Of a stretch of 64,000 bases of DNA, positions 25,757 through 34,235 are shown in pieces. The stretch comes from DAOUMF01 sp034408935 (GTDB lineage Bacteria > Chloroflexota > Dehalococcoidia > SM23-28-2 > RBG-16-64-32). The position numbers and the translations under genes are program-made. Below the pieces are notes generated by a model. The model was not told the origin of the DNA. It did no database searches and saw nothing but the letters and a program-made list of their open reading frames with translations. The stretch lies in the NCBI GenBank assembly GCA_034408935.1, contig DAOUMV010000006.1:1-64000 (forward strand), in the 5' to 3' direction. Numbering within the stretch: position 1 is the first letter of the stretch; the number at the start of each line of letters is the position of its first letter.

Positions 25757-28279
25757 TCATGGCTGCCATCTTCTCGCTCTACATTTGGCCGCAGGCCATC
25801 GCCCAGAGACAAAGCCTCTGGAAATGCGGACCAGAGGCCAAGCGAGCATTCCTGCCACCGCTAGCGCCGCAAGCGCGCTGACACCGGCGCCCGCATAGAA
25901 GATCGTTGGGCGAAACTCAAAGCGAACCACATGCACGCCTGGCGAGAGCATAACCCCACGCAGCACATAGTTGGCCCGCAAGACATGCGTCGGCTCCCCG
26001 TCAATCGTTGCGCGCCAACCAGGATAATACACGTCGCTCAAGACCAGGAACGCAGGTGCCTCGGTGTAGGTCCGCACCTCGATACTTGTATCTGACAGGC
26101 GAATCACCTGGGCGCTGCGCTGGGAAGCGGGGTCTTGGGCTTCAAGGGTGACTGGCTCCTCCACCAGGGCCACCATCGAGGGATCGTAGGTCCGGCCGTC
26201 CGGCAGCCTGGACTGTTGAATCGCCACCAAGATCTCGTCGGGCCGCAGGCTCATCACCTCTGGCACCAGCCAAGCGCGAGGCATGGCGCGCGGGTTTTCA
26301 TAGACTGTCCCCAGGGGGAGGTCTTCCACATGACGCCAACGCGTCGGATCAGCGGCCAGCGCATCGCTGCACGCCGGGTCCAGGCCCGCCCATGTAGCTG
26401 TTGGGACGAACAGATAGCGTACCGCCAAGAGATCGAGAGCCCTGTTCTCATGTTCAAGCGCCTTAGGAGGGAGTCTACCAACATCCGCCATGCCTAGCAG
26501 TACGCCGTACCGCCTGAGGACTAGGGGATTAAAGCCGCTGGCGCTGGGAACATCCCAAAGCCGCGTTAGGTTGGGGGCGCCCAGGTGTACGGGCTGAAGG
26601 CCCCCGTGCAGCGGTGCTAGCCGCTGCGACGTAGCGGACAGCTCGGTTTGGTAGGCTTCCAAGACCTGGGGACGGCTGGCAGCCGCCTCCGCTGGCGCAG
26701 CGAAGTGCCACTCATAAAACCACCCAAAAGAGCCGAGATCGATCACCAGGATGGCGATCAACAGTGCCGAGCGCCAAGCGGAGGGTCGCTTGCTCCACCA
26801 CCACAAGATCCCGAGCCCACCTATCAATACAAGCAGTGGCACGCCGACCGCCGGGTTGGCCCAGGGGAGGACCGACAGGTCGGAGAGGTCTGCGGTCTCT
26901 CGGGCTTCCCCACGTATGGTTGGCGACAGAGCGAAGACCGCTATGAGCACTACCAGCGCCAGCCCCGCCATGACTATGGACGCGTATCTTACCGCTTTCA
27001 GCCGCTCGTTCTGCGCCAGGCGCACTACCGCCGCGGTGCCAAATCCCGCCAGGACGCTCACGGCCAAGGAGAACTCGACGGAGTGGCGGGCCGGCGCGCG
27101 GAACCTGTTGTAAACCGGAAGGTGAAAGAGCAACTTGGCCAACGGCGTGTTATCACCCAGGGCCAACAGCACCGAGACGAACGCCACCGCAGCCCAGAAC
27201 CAGGTCAGCGACGCCTTCCGAGAGAGCGCCACCCCCAGGCCAGCCAGTACCAGAGGGATCAGACCGACATAGCCCATCAACTCTGTAAGGTTCCAGTGCC
27301 CAAAATAAGGCGTATCATAGAAGGTCCAGGGAGAGCCGCCAAAGAGATACGGGAAGAACAGTTGGGGCACTTGCATCCACGGCAGCGAATACTCTGCAAA
27401 TTGCGAGAAGTTCAGTCGGGAGCGAACACTCTCTTCACTCAGTTCCAACGCCGGCAGAAACATGACGGCCCCCAGGCAGACCCCGAGAGCGCCCCCGGCC
27501 AGGCTAAGCCCGTAATAGCGCCGCCATCCTCCTGGTGTGCCCCACCCTCGAAACAGTGCATAACCCGCAGCCAGGAGCAACATGTAAAGGAAGACCTGAG
27601 GATGCCCGGCCAGGGCGCTGAAGCCCACCGCCACTGCCAGAGCCGCCACCCACCCCCCGTGAGGCCTCGTACGCAGCTTCTCCAGCGCCCAAATCACTAG
27701 CGGAATCCAGGCAACGCTATGGATCATCATCGTGTGGCCCAGATGGACCATGAAGAAGCCACTCATGCCGTAGGTTATTCCGCCAACGAGAGCACCGAGC
27801 CGCGAACCGGTCAGGGTATACACGTAGCCATAGGCAAAAGAGCTTGCCAGCACATAGGCCGAGACGACAAACGCATTGAAAGAGCCTGGTATTAGCGCGA
27901 ACAGCAGGGCGACTGGGTACCAGGCCATGGTTTGAGGATCAGCACCAACAGGAAAACCAGAGAACAGAAGAGGGGTCCATAGCGTGCGCGAGTCGTAGAA
28001 AAATGGCAAGGAGAACAGAAGCCCATCTCCAGGTGCCAGCAGATGCCCAGAGAAGAGAACGGGTGAGAAGAACACCGTGTACAGCACGGTGAAGAAGAGG
28101 GCAACAGCACCGCCGTGCAGCAGGACCTGTCGAAATCGGCTTGCCGGGCCCCCCGCCAGGGCTCCTGCGTCTCCGGAAGGTTGACGGATCGTCGCCGCGG
28201 CTGAAGCCCTGCCTTGATCCCCGTCGCTCGGTCCGCCAGGGGGCATTTCTGCCCTGGCTTCAGTGCCGTGGCCGGGCAC
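25757..28279 (-). CDS. YfhO-family polytopic membrane protein
   Basis: An 840-residue integral membrane protein of the YfhO group. After a polar N-terminus of about 45 residues come a dozen or so hydrophobic helices (from 'VLLHGGAVALFFTVLYTVFF'). The first long loop, LLAPGDGLLFSLPFFYDSRTLWTPLLFSGFPVGADPQT, is characteristic. The C-terminal 250 residues are mostly soluble (e.g. MPRAWLVPEVMSLRPDEIL and DVYYPGWRATIDGEP, a YfhO hallmark) before a final helix. Family members are GT-C-like and have been linked to glycosylation of wall or surface polymers with lipid-linked sugars. The gene sits alone between two decayed gene junctions, suggesting it arrived later than its neighbours. Confidence 0.86.
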   Translation of the reverse strand: MPGHGTEARAEMPPGGPSDGDQGRASAAATIRQPSGDAGALAGGPASRFRQVLLHGGAVALFFTVLYTVFFSPVLFSGHLLAPGDGLLFSLPFFYDSRTLWTPLLFSGFPVGADPQTMAWYPVALLFALIPGSFNAFVVSAYVLASSFAYGYVYTLTGSRLGALVGGITYGMSGFFMVHLGHTMMIHSVAWIPLVIWALEKLRTRPHGGWVAALAVAVGFSALAGHPQVFLYMLLLAAGYALFRGWGTPGGWRRYYGLSLAGGALGVCLGAVMFLPALELSEESVRSRLNFSQFAEYSLPWMQVPQLFFPYLFGGSPWTFYDTPYFGHWNLTELMGYVGLIPLVLAGLGVALSRKASLTWFWAAVAFVSVLLALGDNTPLAKLLFHLPVYNRFRAPARHSVEFSLAVSVLAGFGTAAVVRLAQNERLKAVRYASIVMAGLALVVLIAVFALSPTIRGEARETADLSDLSVLPWANPAVGVPLLVLIGGLGILWWWSKRPSAWRSALLIAILVIDLGSFGWFYEWHFAAPAEAAASRPQVLEAYQTELSATSQRLAPLHGGLQPVHLGAPNLTRLWDVPSASGFNPLVLRRYGVLLGMADVGRLPPKALEHENRALDLLAVRYLFVPTATWAGLDPACSDALAADPTRWRHVEDLPLGTVYENPRAMPRAWLVPEVMSLRPDEILVAIQQSRLPDGRTYDPSMVALVEEPVTLEAQDPASQRSAQVIRLSDTSIEVRTYTEAPAFLVLSDVYYPGWRATIDGEPTHVLRANYVLRGVMLSPGVHVVRFEFRPTIFYAGAGVSALAALAVAGMLAWPLVRISRGFVSGRWPAAKCRARRWQP

Positions 28280-28390
28280 GCGCAGACCTCGCTGCAGAAG
28301 GGCCCATGACCTCGGCCCCGAGCGGGCAGCTTGGTATCAACACTACGTTGGCCTTCGCCCCAATCATCGGGCTAGAATTCCCCAGGTAGT

Positions 28391-28516
28391 CTACCTCCCA
28401 CTCTCACTCGGGGATGCAGCCTCTTCGATGATGGGCTTCAAGAGATGTGCGGGGACATGAAAGAAGCCAACGAGGAGACGAGGCCGAGCTCGTCCACCTG
28501 CCGCTCTAAGGGACAC
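28391..28516 (-). pseudogene. 5'-end remnant of a GT4 gene related to the one at 23888-25447
   Basis: A GTG at 28516, overlapping the stop of the tandem glycosyltransferase, opens a 41-residue frame containing GGRARPRLLVGFF and LKPIIEEA. The intact gene at 25447 begins with DGRARPRFLAGLL and LKPLLKQT in the same spacing. The frame then stops at 28391. It is the beginning of a lost glycosyltransferase copy and mirrors the remnant at 25437. Confidence 0.72.
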
Positions 28517-30923
28517 ATAGAACCTTCGTCCAGAATTGGTCAGCGACTGCCTCGAATGAGGCCTCACGCGCGTGGCGCAGCGCACCCTCGCGTAAGCGTA
28601 TTCTTGCCCCGTCGTCGGCGAGGAGCCCACTAATGGTTTGCGCCAGATCGTCCGGCTCAATCTGGGCTGGTACCTTGACGGCGGCATCGTCGGGTAGCTC
28701 TCGGAGCGGCCCATGATCAGTTACGATAGTAGGCACCCCCGCAGCGAGACAACGCATGACCGCCATGGACGACTCACCACCGGTGGGAAAGCGCATCTGT
28801 ACGGCGCAGCAGGCCGCAGCCAGCCAGCTATCGAGTTCGCCCTCATCCACATACCCCGTGAAAAGCACTCGGCCTTGGATTCCGAGTTGGGAAGCCCGCC
28901 GCTCAAGCTCGCGTTGATATTCCGGTTCACAGGGGCCGACAAAAGCCAGAGACAGACTCCTATCCGCAGACTCCATGGCTGCAAAAGCATCGATAACGGC
29001 CTCTGCGCGCTCCAGTGGAGTGATGTGACCGCTACTTATCACCAGGGAGGCAGACTGCTCTAGGCCGTACTTGCGCGCGAGCAGCGGCCAGCTTTCGCTT
29101 GAAGGCGCCCCGTTCACAGGCGGCGCCGCATAAGGAAGCGCGATAACTGGTACCCCTCCGCCGCTCTCGAGTTCAACGAGCTCCTTCGAAAACCGCGAGT
29201 TCACCACGATCTTCTGAGCATAGCTAGCGACTTCGCCCGCCAGGTAGATCCCTTGCTCGTGCTTCGTGAACGTGTCCCGCGTCAGAAGACCGCTCTCGCA
29301 ATCCGGGTAGCGGCGTACCCAGTGCCGGAGCTCCTCTGGAACAATGCCACGGTCCCTGCCCGACCGGCGGTAATACCATTGGTAGAAGTCGGTCAGACGA
29401 ACCTCATGGAGCCAGACAATGCCTGGCCGTTCCTTCAGAAGCTCATAGTTTGGGCCATAGGATGGGCTGTTGCCCATGCAGTAGATGATGTCATCGTAGT
29501 GTCCATGCTCCGCCAACCAATGGAACTGACGGGCCGAGACCACGTTGATGGCCCTGTGGTTCTGGGGAACATAAGACTCCGGCTCGCCCTTCCCCACTAC
29601 GTCGACCCTCACCGGGTGACGGGCGCACAACACCTGGAGGAAGTTCGCGCCGTAATCAGCCACGTCGCTACCTTCGGGCGGAAACGGCATGCAGAAGGCC
29701 ACAAACCTAGTTCTCTCAGCAGGCCAGATCCGCCGCTGTACAGTGGCGGCTCCAACCTCCCGGTAGCAGTCGGCGGTGACCTGGGCCACGCGGTCCCAGG
29801 TGAACTGCCCGGATTGCTGCAGACCATATTCCCTCAGGTAGCGTCGAAAATCGCCATCAGTCAGCGTGCGCTCCATGAGGCGGGCGATGTCTGCCGGGTC
29901 TTCAGGATCGAACCGTGCATCATCCGTTTCCACTAGCTCATCCAATGCTGGCCGGTCGCTCACAATGGTGGGCGCACCGCAACGCATCGCTTCCAGAACT
30001 GGCAGACCCAACCCTTCATACAGAGAAGGGAAAACGAACAGATCGCACGCCCGATAAAGGTCACGTAAGAGATCATCGGGAACGAGGCCCGGGAAGACCA
30101 CTCGCTCCTTTACGCGGTTCTTCTTGGCATGTGCAGCCAGCCCTGCGTAGTCCGACTCGACCCCGTGGCCGATGATGACAAGTTGCGACCTATCGCGTAT
30201 GTCCTTGGGCAGGCGGGCATACCCCTCAATGGCGCCTTCCAGGTTCTTTCGCTTCCCGAACTCGTGCGTGAACATGATGGAGAGTAGATAGGGGCCGTGG
30301 ATAGCCGGTATCCGCTCCATTACTCGCGCCCGCACTGCCTCCAGCGGCCCAGCGGCCGGCCGAAAGTAATCGCTGACACCGCCATAGATGACGGTAATCC
30401 GCTCTGGTTTGAGCCCTAGCAGGTTGATCGCGTCATCCCGCGTGCCCCTAGACAGAGCTAGGACGTGATCGGCGTGCTGAACGAGCATGTTTCGACGTCT
30501 ATGCACTTCCTGGAGTGGGAGGTATAGGTGTGGGAAGACCAGAGGGATCAGATCGTATAGCGTGACCATGAGCTTGGTTCTGCCACGGTTGAACGGTGGG
30601 GGCAACATATGGCGCAAGGGACGATACGGGAAGAAAGGCGACATGACGTGATAGACGTTGGGCTCAATATCATGAGGAAGTGGTTGCTCGCCGTCTGCAG
30701 AGTAGTACTGCAAAAGGTCATAGCCGCAGAAACTGGCAAGTTCCTTCGGCGTCAGAAGCCCGCTGTCCAGAACCAATCCACCGATCAGTTCCGGACAATA
30801 GTGCAGTAGAGACAGCGCATGGTCACGGACGTAGCGAGGGAAACCGCGATGCCTGGTCCAAGCTGGCCCTTGGAGAGCCTGCAAGCCTAGATATACTCTG
30901 GCGTGCTCGTTTCGCTCGTTCAC
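28506..30923 (-). CDS. Tandem GT4-GT4 glycosyltransferase (two domains in one chain)
   Basis: An 805-residue protein made of two GT-B/GT4 glycosyltransferases. Domain 1 (about 1-390) has VTLYDLIPLVFPHLYLP, the phosphate-loop 'HEFGKRKNLEGAIEGYARL' and FPSLYEGLGLPVLEAMRCG with the EX7E pair E303/E311. Domain 2 (about 400-805) starts FVAFCMPFPPEGSDVADYG and ends with FTGYVDEGELDSWLAAA and GESSMAVMRCLAAGVPTIV. Such fused enzymes can add two sugars in sequence or act processively. No membrane helix is seen. The GTG start overlaps the upstream methyltransferase stop by 4 bases. A paralogue of identical length lies at 41126-43543 in opposite orientation. Confidence 0.9.
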   Translation of the reverse strand: MNERNEHARVYLGLQALQGPAWTRHRGFPRYVRDHALSLLHYCPELIGGLVLDSGLLTPKELASFCGYDLLQYYSADGEQPLPHDIEPNVYHVMSPFFPYRPLRHMLPPPFNRGRTKLMVTLYDLIPLVFPHLYLPLQEVHRRRNMLVQHADHVLALSRGTRDDAINLLGLKPERITVIYGGVSDYFRPAAGPLEAVRARVMERIPAIHGPYLLSIMFTHEFGKRKNLEGAIEGYARLPKDIRDRSQLVIIGHGVESDYAGLAAHAKKNRVKERVVFPGLVPDDLLRDLYRACDLFVFPSLYEGLGLPVLEAMRCGAPTIVSDRPALDELVETDDARFDPEDPADIARLMERTLTDGDFRRYLREYGLQQSGQFTWDRVAQVTADCYREVGAATVQRRIWPAERTRFVAFCMPFPPEGSDVADYGANFLQVLCARHPVRVDVVGKGEPESYVPQNHRAINVVSARQFHWLAEHGHYDDIIYCMGNSPSYGPNYELLKERPGIVWLHEVRLTDFYQWYYRRSGRDRGIVPEELRHWVRRYPDCESGLLTRDTFTKHEQGIYLAGEVASYAQKIVVNSRFSKELVELESGGGVPVIALPYAAPPVNGAPSSESWPLLARKYGLEQSASLVISSGHITPLERAEAVIDAFAAMESADRSLSLAFVGPCEPEYQRELERRASQLGIQGRVLFTGYVDEGELDSWLAAACCAVQMRFPTGGESSMAVMRCLAAGVPTIVTDHGPLRELPDDAAVKVPAQIEPDDLAQTISGLLADDGARIRLREGALRHAREASFEAVADQFWTKVLCVP

Positions 30924-31891
30924 TTCCGCTCTGCAGCGATAAGGATAACCTGGTCACGCTTGTCGGTGATATCGGGCTGGGCCAGGGACTCGAAGTCGAC
31001 GTGGCTGTTCAGGGTCCACGTCTTCTCGTCAAGCCGCGTAGCCAGGCAACAGCGATGTACCCGGAAGCCGCGGAGCAGCCGCATGAGATCCTCGGTAGAG
31101 TAGATGCGTTGCCTCTCCTCGGTAGCGGAGGGACCGAAGGGGGTTGTCAGCACCAGAAGACCGCCAGGGCGCAGCAGCGAATGCACCCTGGTCATGGCCC
31201 GTCCGTCTGCGTCTTCTTCCGCTCGTGTTGGGCTGTGTGCTGGAAGGCCGAAATGTTCCAGGGTGGAGAGGAGGATAGCAGCATCGTACGGTTGGCCATC
31301 GCCCTCCCAATCCAGGATGCTGGCCTCAACCGCCGTCAGATTGGGGTGGTCGTACGCATAGGGCCGAATGTCCACGGTCGTCACGCGGTAGCCCAAGGAA
31401 GCTAACTCCAGCGCCACGAGGTTCTCCTGCGCCTCGATCTCGATGACCCGGGCAGGGGGGGCGAGCGCCGATAACGCCTGCAGGGTGAAGGGCACCTCGA
31501 CTACGCGCTCATTCGTGCCCACCCAGAGGGCCCCCTCGGGTGTGTGCTGCACTACGAAAGGATCGTCGGTGCGTAGGCCGACACTGGCCCCCGGTCCGAC
31601 ACAAGTGCGGTCGGGGTTGGATGGCGCCACGGTGCTGGCCGAAGGCTTGTTCGGGAGCGACCGGCCAAGAGCCGCCACCTCCTCTTCCAACATGCGCACG
31701 CGCCCGAGCAACAGATCCAGGATATCCTCCAAGGTCTCGACCTGAGCACTATCGACGTGATCGGCCTGCCCATGCCGGATCACATCAAACAAATAGCGGC
31801 CTGTAATCACCCTGATGGCAACTCTGGCCAGCCAGCGCAGCCTTCGCGGGATCAGGCGACGCACCACCTGCCGGACGGCCCCATCAGCCAC
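30920..31891 (-). CDS. Class I SAM-dependent methyltransferase with basic N-terminal leader
   Basis: A 323-residue protein. The first 30 residues (RRLIPRRLRWLARVAIRVITG) form a basic amphipathic segment shared with the gene at 39968. A short coiled-coil stretch follows (VETLEDILDLLLGRVRMLEEEVAAL). The methyltransferase domain spans about 140-300: 'VIEIEAQENLVALELASLGYRVTTVDIRPYAYDHPN' with the acidic ribose-binding end, AILLSTLEHFG, and LLRPGGLLVLTTPFG. Motif I lacks the usual GxGxG (EAQEN instead), so SAM binding may be altered. It could cap or methylate a glycan, as other coiled-coil-linked methyltransferases in export operons do; that role is inferred. It is the first gene of the minus-strand run. 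Confidence 0.8.
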   Translation of the reverse strand: MADGAVRQVVRRLIPRRLRWLARVAIRVITGRYLFDVIRHGQADHVDSAQVETLEDILDLLLGRVRMLEEEVAALGRSLPNKPSASTVAPSNPDRTCVGPGASVGLRTDDPFVVQHTPEGALWVGTNERVVEVPFTLQALSALAPPARVIEIEAQENLVALELASLGYRVTTVDIRPYAYDHPNLTAVEASILDWEGDGQPYDAAILLSTLEHFGLPAHSPTRAEEDADGRAMTRVHSLLRPGGLLVLTTPFGPSATEERQRIYSTEDLMRLLRGFRVHRCCLATRLDEKTWTLNSHVDFESLAQPDITDKRDQVILIAAERK

Positions 31892-32339
31892 GCGGGTTAC
31901 CTCCCTTGGGAACTAAATGCTTCATTGCGCCGCAATCTTCTCGCAGGCAGGTCCCTACCCATGGTAGCTGCAGCACAACCTTACGTTATCGTAAACGCCG
32001 CCACAGCCGCGCTGTTACCCCCAGGCCTCTCAAGTTCGGGCAGAATATTCGTGGGGTCGTAACGGAAGACGGAATCGCGCCCCCAAACGATCCAGTAGCC
32101 CATCTATAACCAGCACCACTTCATGGCACTTCCCTTTCCTGGCGACAACGTCAGGGGAATATGGGGTGCTGAACCCTGGACGGACGCTGAATTCCGCGAA
32201 TCCTCCAGGCCTGCCTAGCTAGACTTCCAAGGCCACAACATATCACAGCAAGTGGGGCGGCTCAAGCACAATGCCAACGGCTCCGCCAGCGCCAGCAGAC
32301 CCGCCAGAAGGATTCGCCTGCGCTTCACATCATCGCAGC
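31892..32339. other. Intergenic region without a supported gene
   Basis: About 450 bases separate the methyltransferase start from the propeller gene. A 40-residue minus-strand frame (31981-32103, beginning MGYWIVWGRDSVF) exists but has no ribosome-binding site and no recognisable family. The promoter of the long minus-strand glycan operon should lie here; I saw no convincing -35/-10 pair. Confidence 0.5.
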
Positions 32340-33944
32340 CTAGTCGGTGACCATGCCCACGATCGGCTGGTTGAGGGCGATGTCCCCCGTCGAGCCGAAG
32401 AAAGCAGCATCTCCGAAGGAGAAGACGCCGCCGTCGGAGGCGACGAACCAGTAGCCCAGGCCGCTTCGGGTCGCTGACATGCCCACGATCGGCTGGTTGA
32501 GGGTGATATCGCCCGTGGAGCCGTAGAAGAGGGCATCGCCAAACGAGAAGATGCCACCGTCAGAGGCGACGAGCCAGTAGCCCAGGCCGCTTGGCGTGGC
32601 TGACATGCCCACGACTGGCTGGTTGAGGGAGATATCGCCCGTCGAGCCGTAGAAGAGGGCATCGCCGAAAGCGAAGATGCCGCCGTCCGAGGCCACCAAC
32701 CAGTAATCATTGCCGCTGGGGGTAGCCGCCATGCCGACGATCGGCTGGTTGAGGGCGATGTTCCCTGTGGAGCCATAGAAGATGGCATCACCGAAAGAGA
32801 AGATGCCGCCATCGGAGGCGACCAGCCAGTAGCCGTTGCCGCTGGGGGTGGCCGTCATGCCGACGATCGGCTGGTTGAGGACCATGTTCCCCGTGGAGCC
32901 GTGGAAGGTGGCATCGCCGAAAGCGAAGATGCCGCCGTCCGAGGCCACGAGCCGGTAGCCACGGCTCGGCTCCGCGATGACGGATACGGTGTCGTCATTG
33001 AAGTTGGCCACGTAGACGCGGTGAGTGGTGGAGTTCACCCCAACACCCCAGGGCCCATCGCCCACGGCTACGGTGTCGACGACGGTGTTGCTAGCTCCGC
33101 TGACGACGGATACGGTGTCGTCACTGGCGTTGGCCACGTAGACACGATCCGTGATGGGGTTCACCCCAACACCATCGGGCCCATCGCCCACGGGGACGAT
33201 GACGATGGCGGCGTTGCTCGCCCCGTCGATGACAGATACGGTGTCGTCATTGAAGTTGGCCACGTAGACCCGGTCCGTGGTGGGGTTCACGCCAGCGCCC
33301 GAGGGTCCATCGCCCACGTTGACGGTGGCGACGACGGTGTTGCTGGCCCCGTTGATGACGGATACGCTGTCGTCATTGTAGTTGGCCACGTAGACCCGGT
33401 TGGTGTCGGGGTTGATTCCAACGCTAATGGGCCCATCGCCCACGGGGACGATGGCGACGACGGCGTTACTGGCCCCGTTAATGACGGATACGGTGTCATC
33501 CCGGAAGTTGGCAACGTATATGCGGTTGGTGCTGGAGTTGACCCCAACGCCACCAGGCCTATCGCCCACGGGCACGGTGGCCACGACGGCGTTGCTGGCC
33601 CCGTTAATGACGGATACGCTGTCGTCATTGGAATTCGACACGTACACGCGGTTGGTCCCGGCGTTCACCCCAACGCCTTCGGGGCGATCGCCCACCGTGA
33701 CGGTGTCGACCACGGCGTTGCTCGCCCCGTTGATCACGGATACGGTGTCGTCAAAGTAATTCGACACGTACACGCGGTTGGTGCTGGAGTTGACCCCAAC
33801 GCCTTCGGGCTCGTCGCCCACGTTTACGGTGTCGACGACGGTGGGACTCGTGCTGGCACCGCGGCTCTGCGGCACGTCCACTAGCAGCGCCGCCAACGCC
33901 GCCAGCGCCAGCATGCCGAGGAGGAGAACTCGCTTACGCCTCAT
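32340..33944 (-). CDS. Secreted YVTN beta-propeller protein with C-terminal GYW repeats
   Basis: A 534-residue exported protein. A signal peptide covers about residues 1-30 (RRKRVLLLGMLALAALAALLV). Seven repeats of 42 residues follow, each of the form VxVGDxPxGVGVN-TNRVYVANxxDDTVSVINGASN. This is the YVTN/YncE family, expected to close as one seven-bladed propeller. The C-terminal third is five repeats of 41-42 residues with GYWLVASDGGIFxFGDAxFYGSTG and LNQPIVGM. The start at 33944 is preceded by AAAGGGG and fits the signal peptide; the longer frame to 33983 does not. It is probably displayed on the cell surface. It shares its C-terminal module with the two genes that follow. Confidence 0.87.
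   Translation of the reverse strand: MRRKRVLLLGMLALAALAALLVDVPQSRGASTSPTVVDTVNVGDEPEGVGVNSSTNRVYVSNYFDDTVSVINGASNAVVDTVTVGDRPEGVGVNAGTNRVYVSNSNDDSVSVINGASNAVVATVPVGDRPGGVGVNSSTNRIYVANFRDDTVSVINGASNAVVAIVPVGDGPISVGINPDTNRVYVANYNDDSVSVINGASNTVVATVNVGDGPSGAGVNPTTDRVYVANFNDDTVSVIDGASNAAIVIVPVGDGPDGVGVNPITDRVYVANASDDTVSVVSGASNTVVDTVAVGDGPWGVGVNSTTHRVYVANFNDDTVSVIAEPSRGYRLVASDGGIFAFGDATFHGSTGNMVLNQPIVGMTATPSGNGYWLVASDGGIFSFGDAIFYGSTGNIALNQPIVGMAATPSGNDYWLVASDGGIFAFGDALFYGSTGDISLNQPVVGMSATPSGLGYWLVASDGGIFSFGDALFYGSTGDITLNQPIVGMSATRSGLGYWFVASDGGVFSFGDAAFFGSTGDIALNQPIVGMVTD
32343..32960 (-). repeat. GYW repeat array A (5 units)
   Basis: Five in-frame units of 123-126 bases encode the C-terminus of the YVTN propeller protein. 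Unit-to-unit DNA identity is visibly high, as it is to arrays B and C. Confidence 0.85.
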
Positions 33945-34013
33945 GTCATGCCCCTTTCTCGCGCAAGGCCAGAATCGCCGCACGCGCGGCAGGCTCGTGA
34001 CAGGTCACCACGT

Positions 34014-34041
34014 AGCATACGCAGCTGGGGGGTAGAGTCAA
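34014..34041 (-). promoter_or_regulatory. Predicted sigma70-type promoter of the YVTN propeller gene
   Basis: Minus-strand TTGACT (34036-34041), a 16-base spacer and TATGCT (34014-34019). It lies about 70 bases upstream of the start at 33944, in the right orientation. Confidence 0.5.
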
Positions 34042-34235
34042 TACCCACATGAGCTGTTATGCCTGATCCACTCGGGCGAGGCCGACAACTCGTCGAAGGA
34101 CCGCAGCTCTCCCACGTTCGGGCCCGCGCCGACGTTATGAGGTGGCTCAGACTGAAGAGCCTGAACGCCCGCGCGTGATCAGCGTCTATGCCGCCCGCAG
34201 CGCCGCCAGACGCAGTAGGAGAATTCGCCTGTTCT

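Noticed and set aside
31981..32103. 40-residue minus-strand frame starting MGYWIVWGRDSVF
   Set aside because: No ribosome-binding site, a stop codon immediately upstream, and another frame is equally open; only its opening resembles other proteins here.
32901..33884. Long plus-strand frame antisense to the YVTN repeats
   Set aside because: It is periodic because it mirrors the repeats of the real minus-strand gene; it has no start context and no family resemblance.
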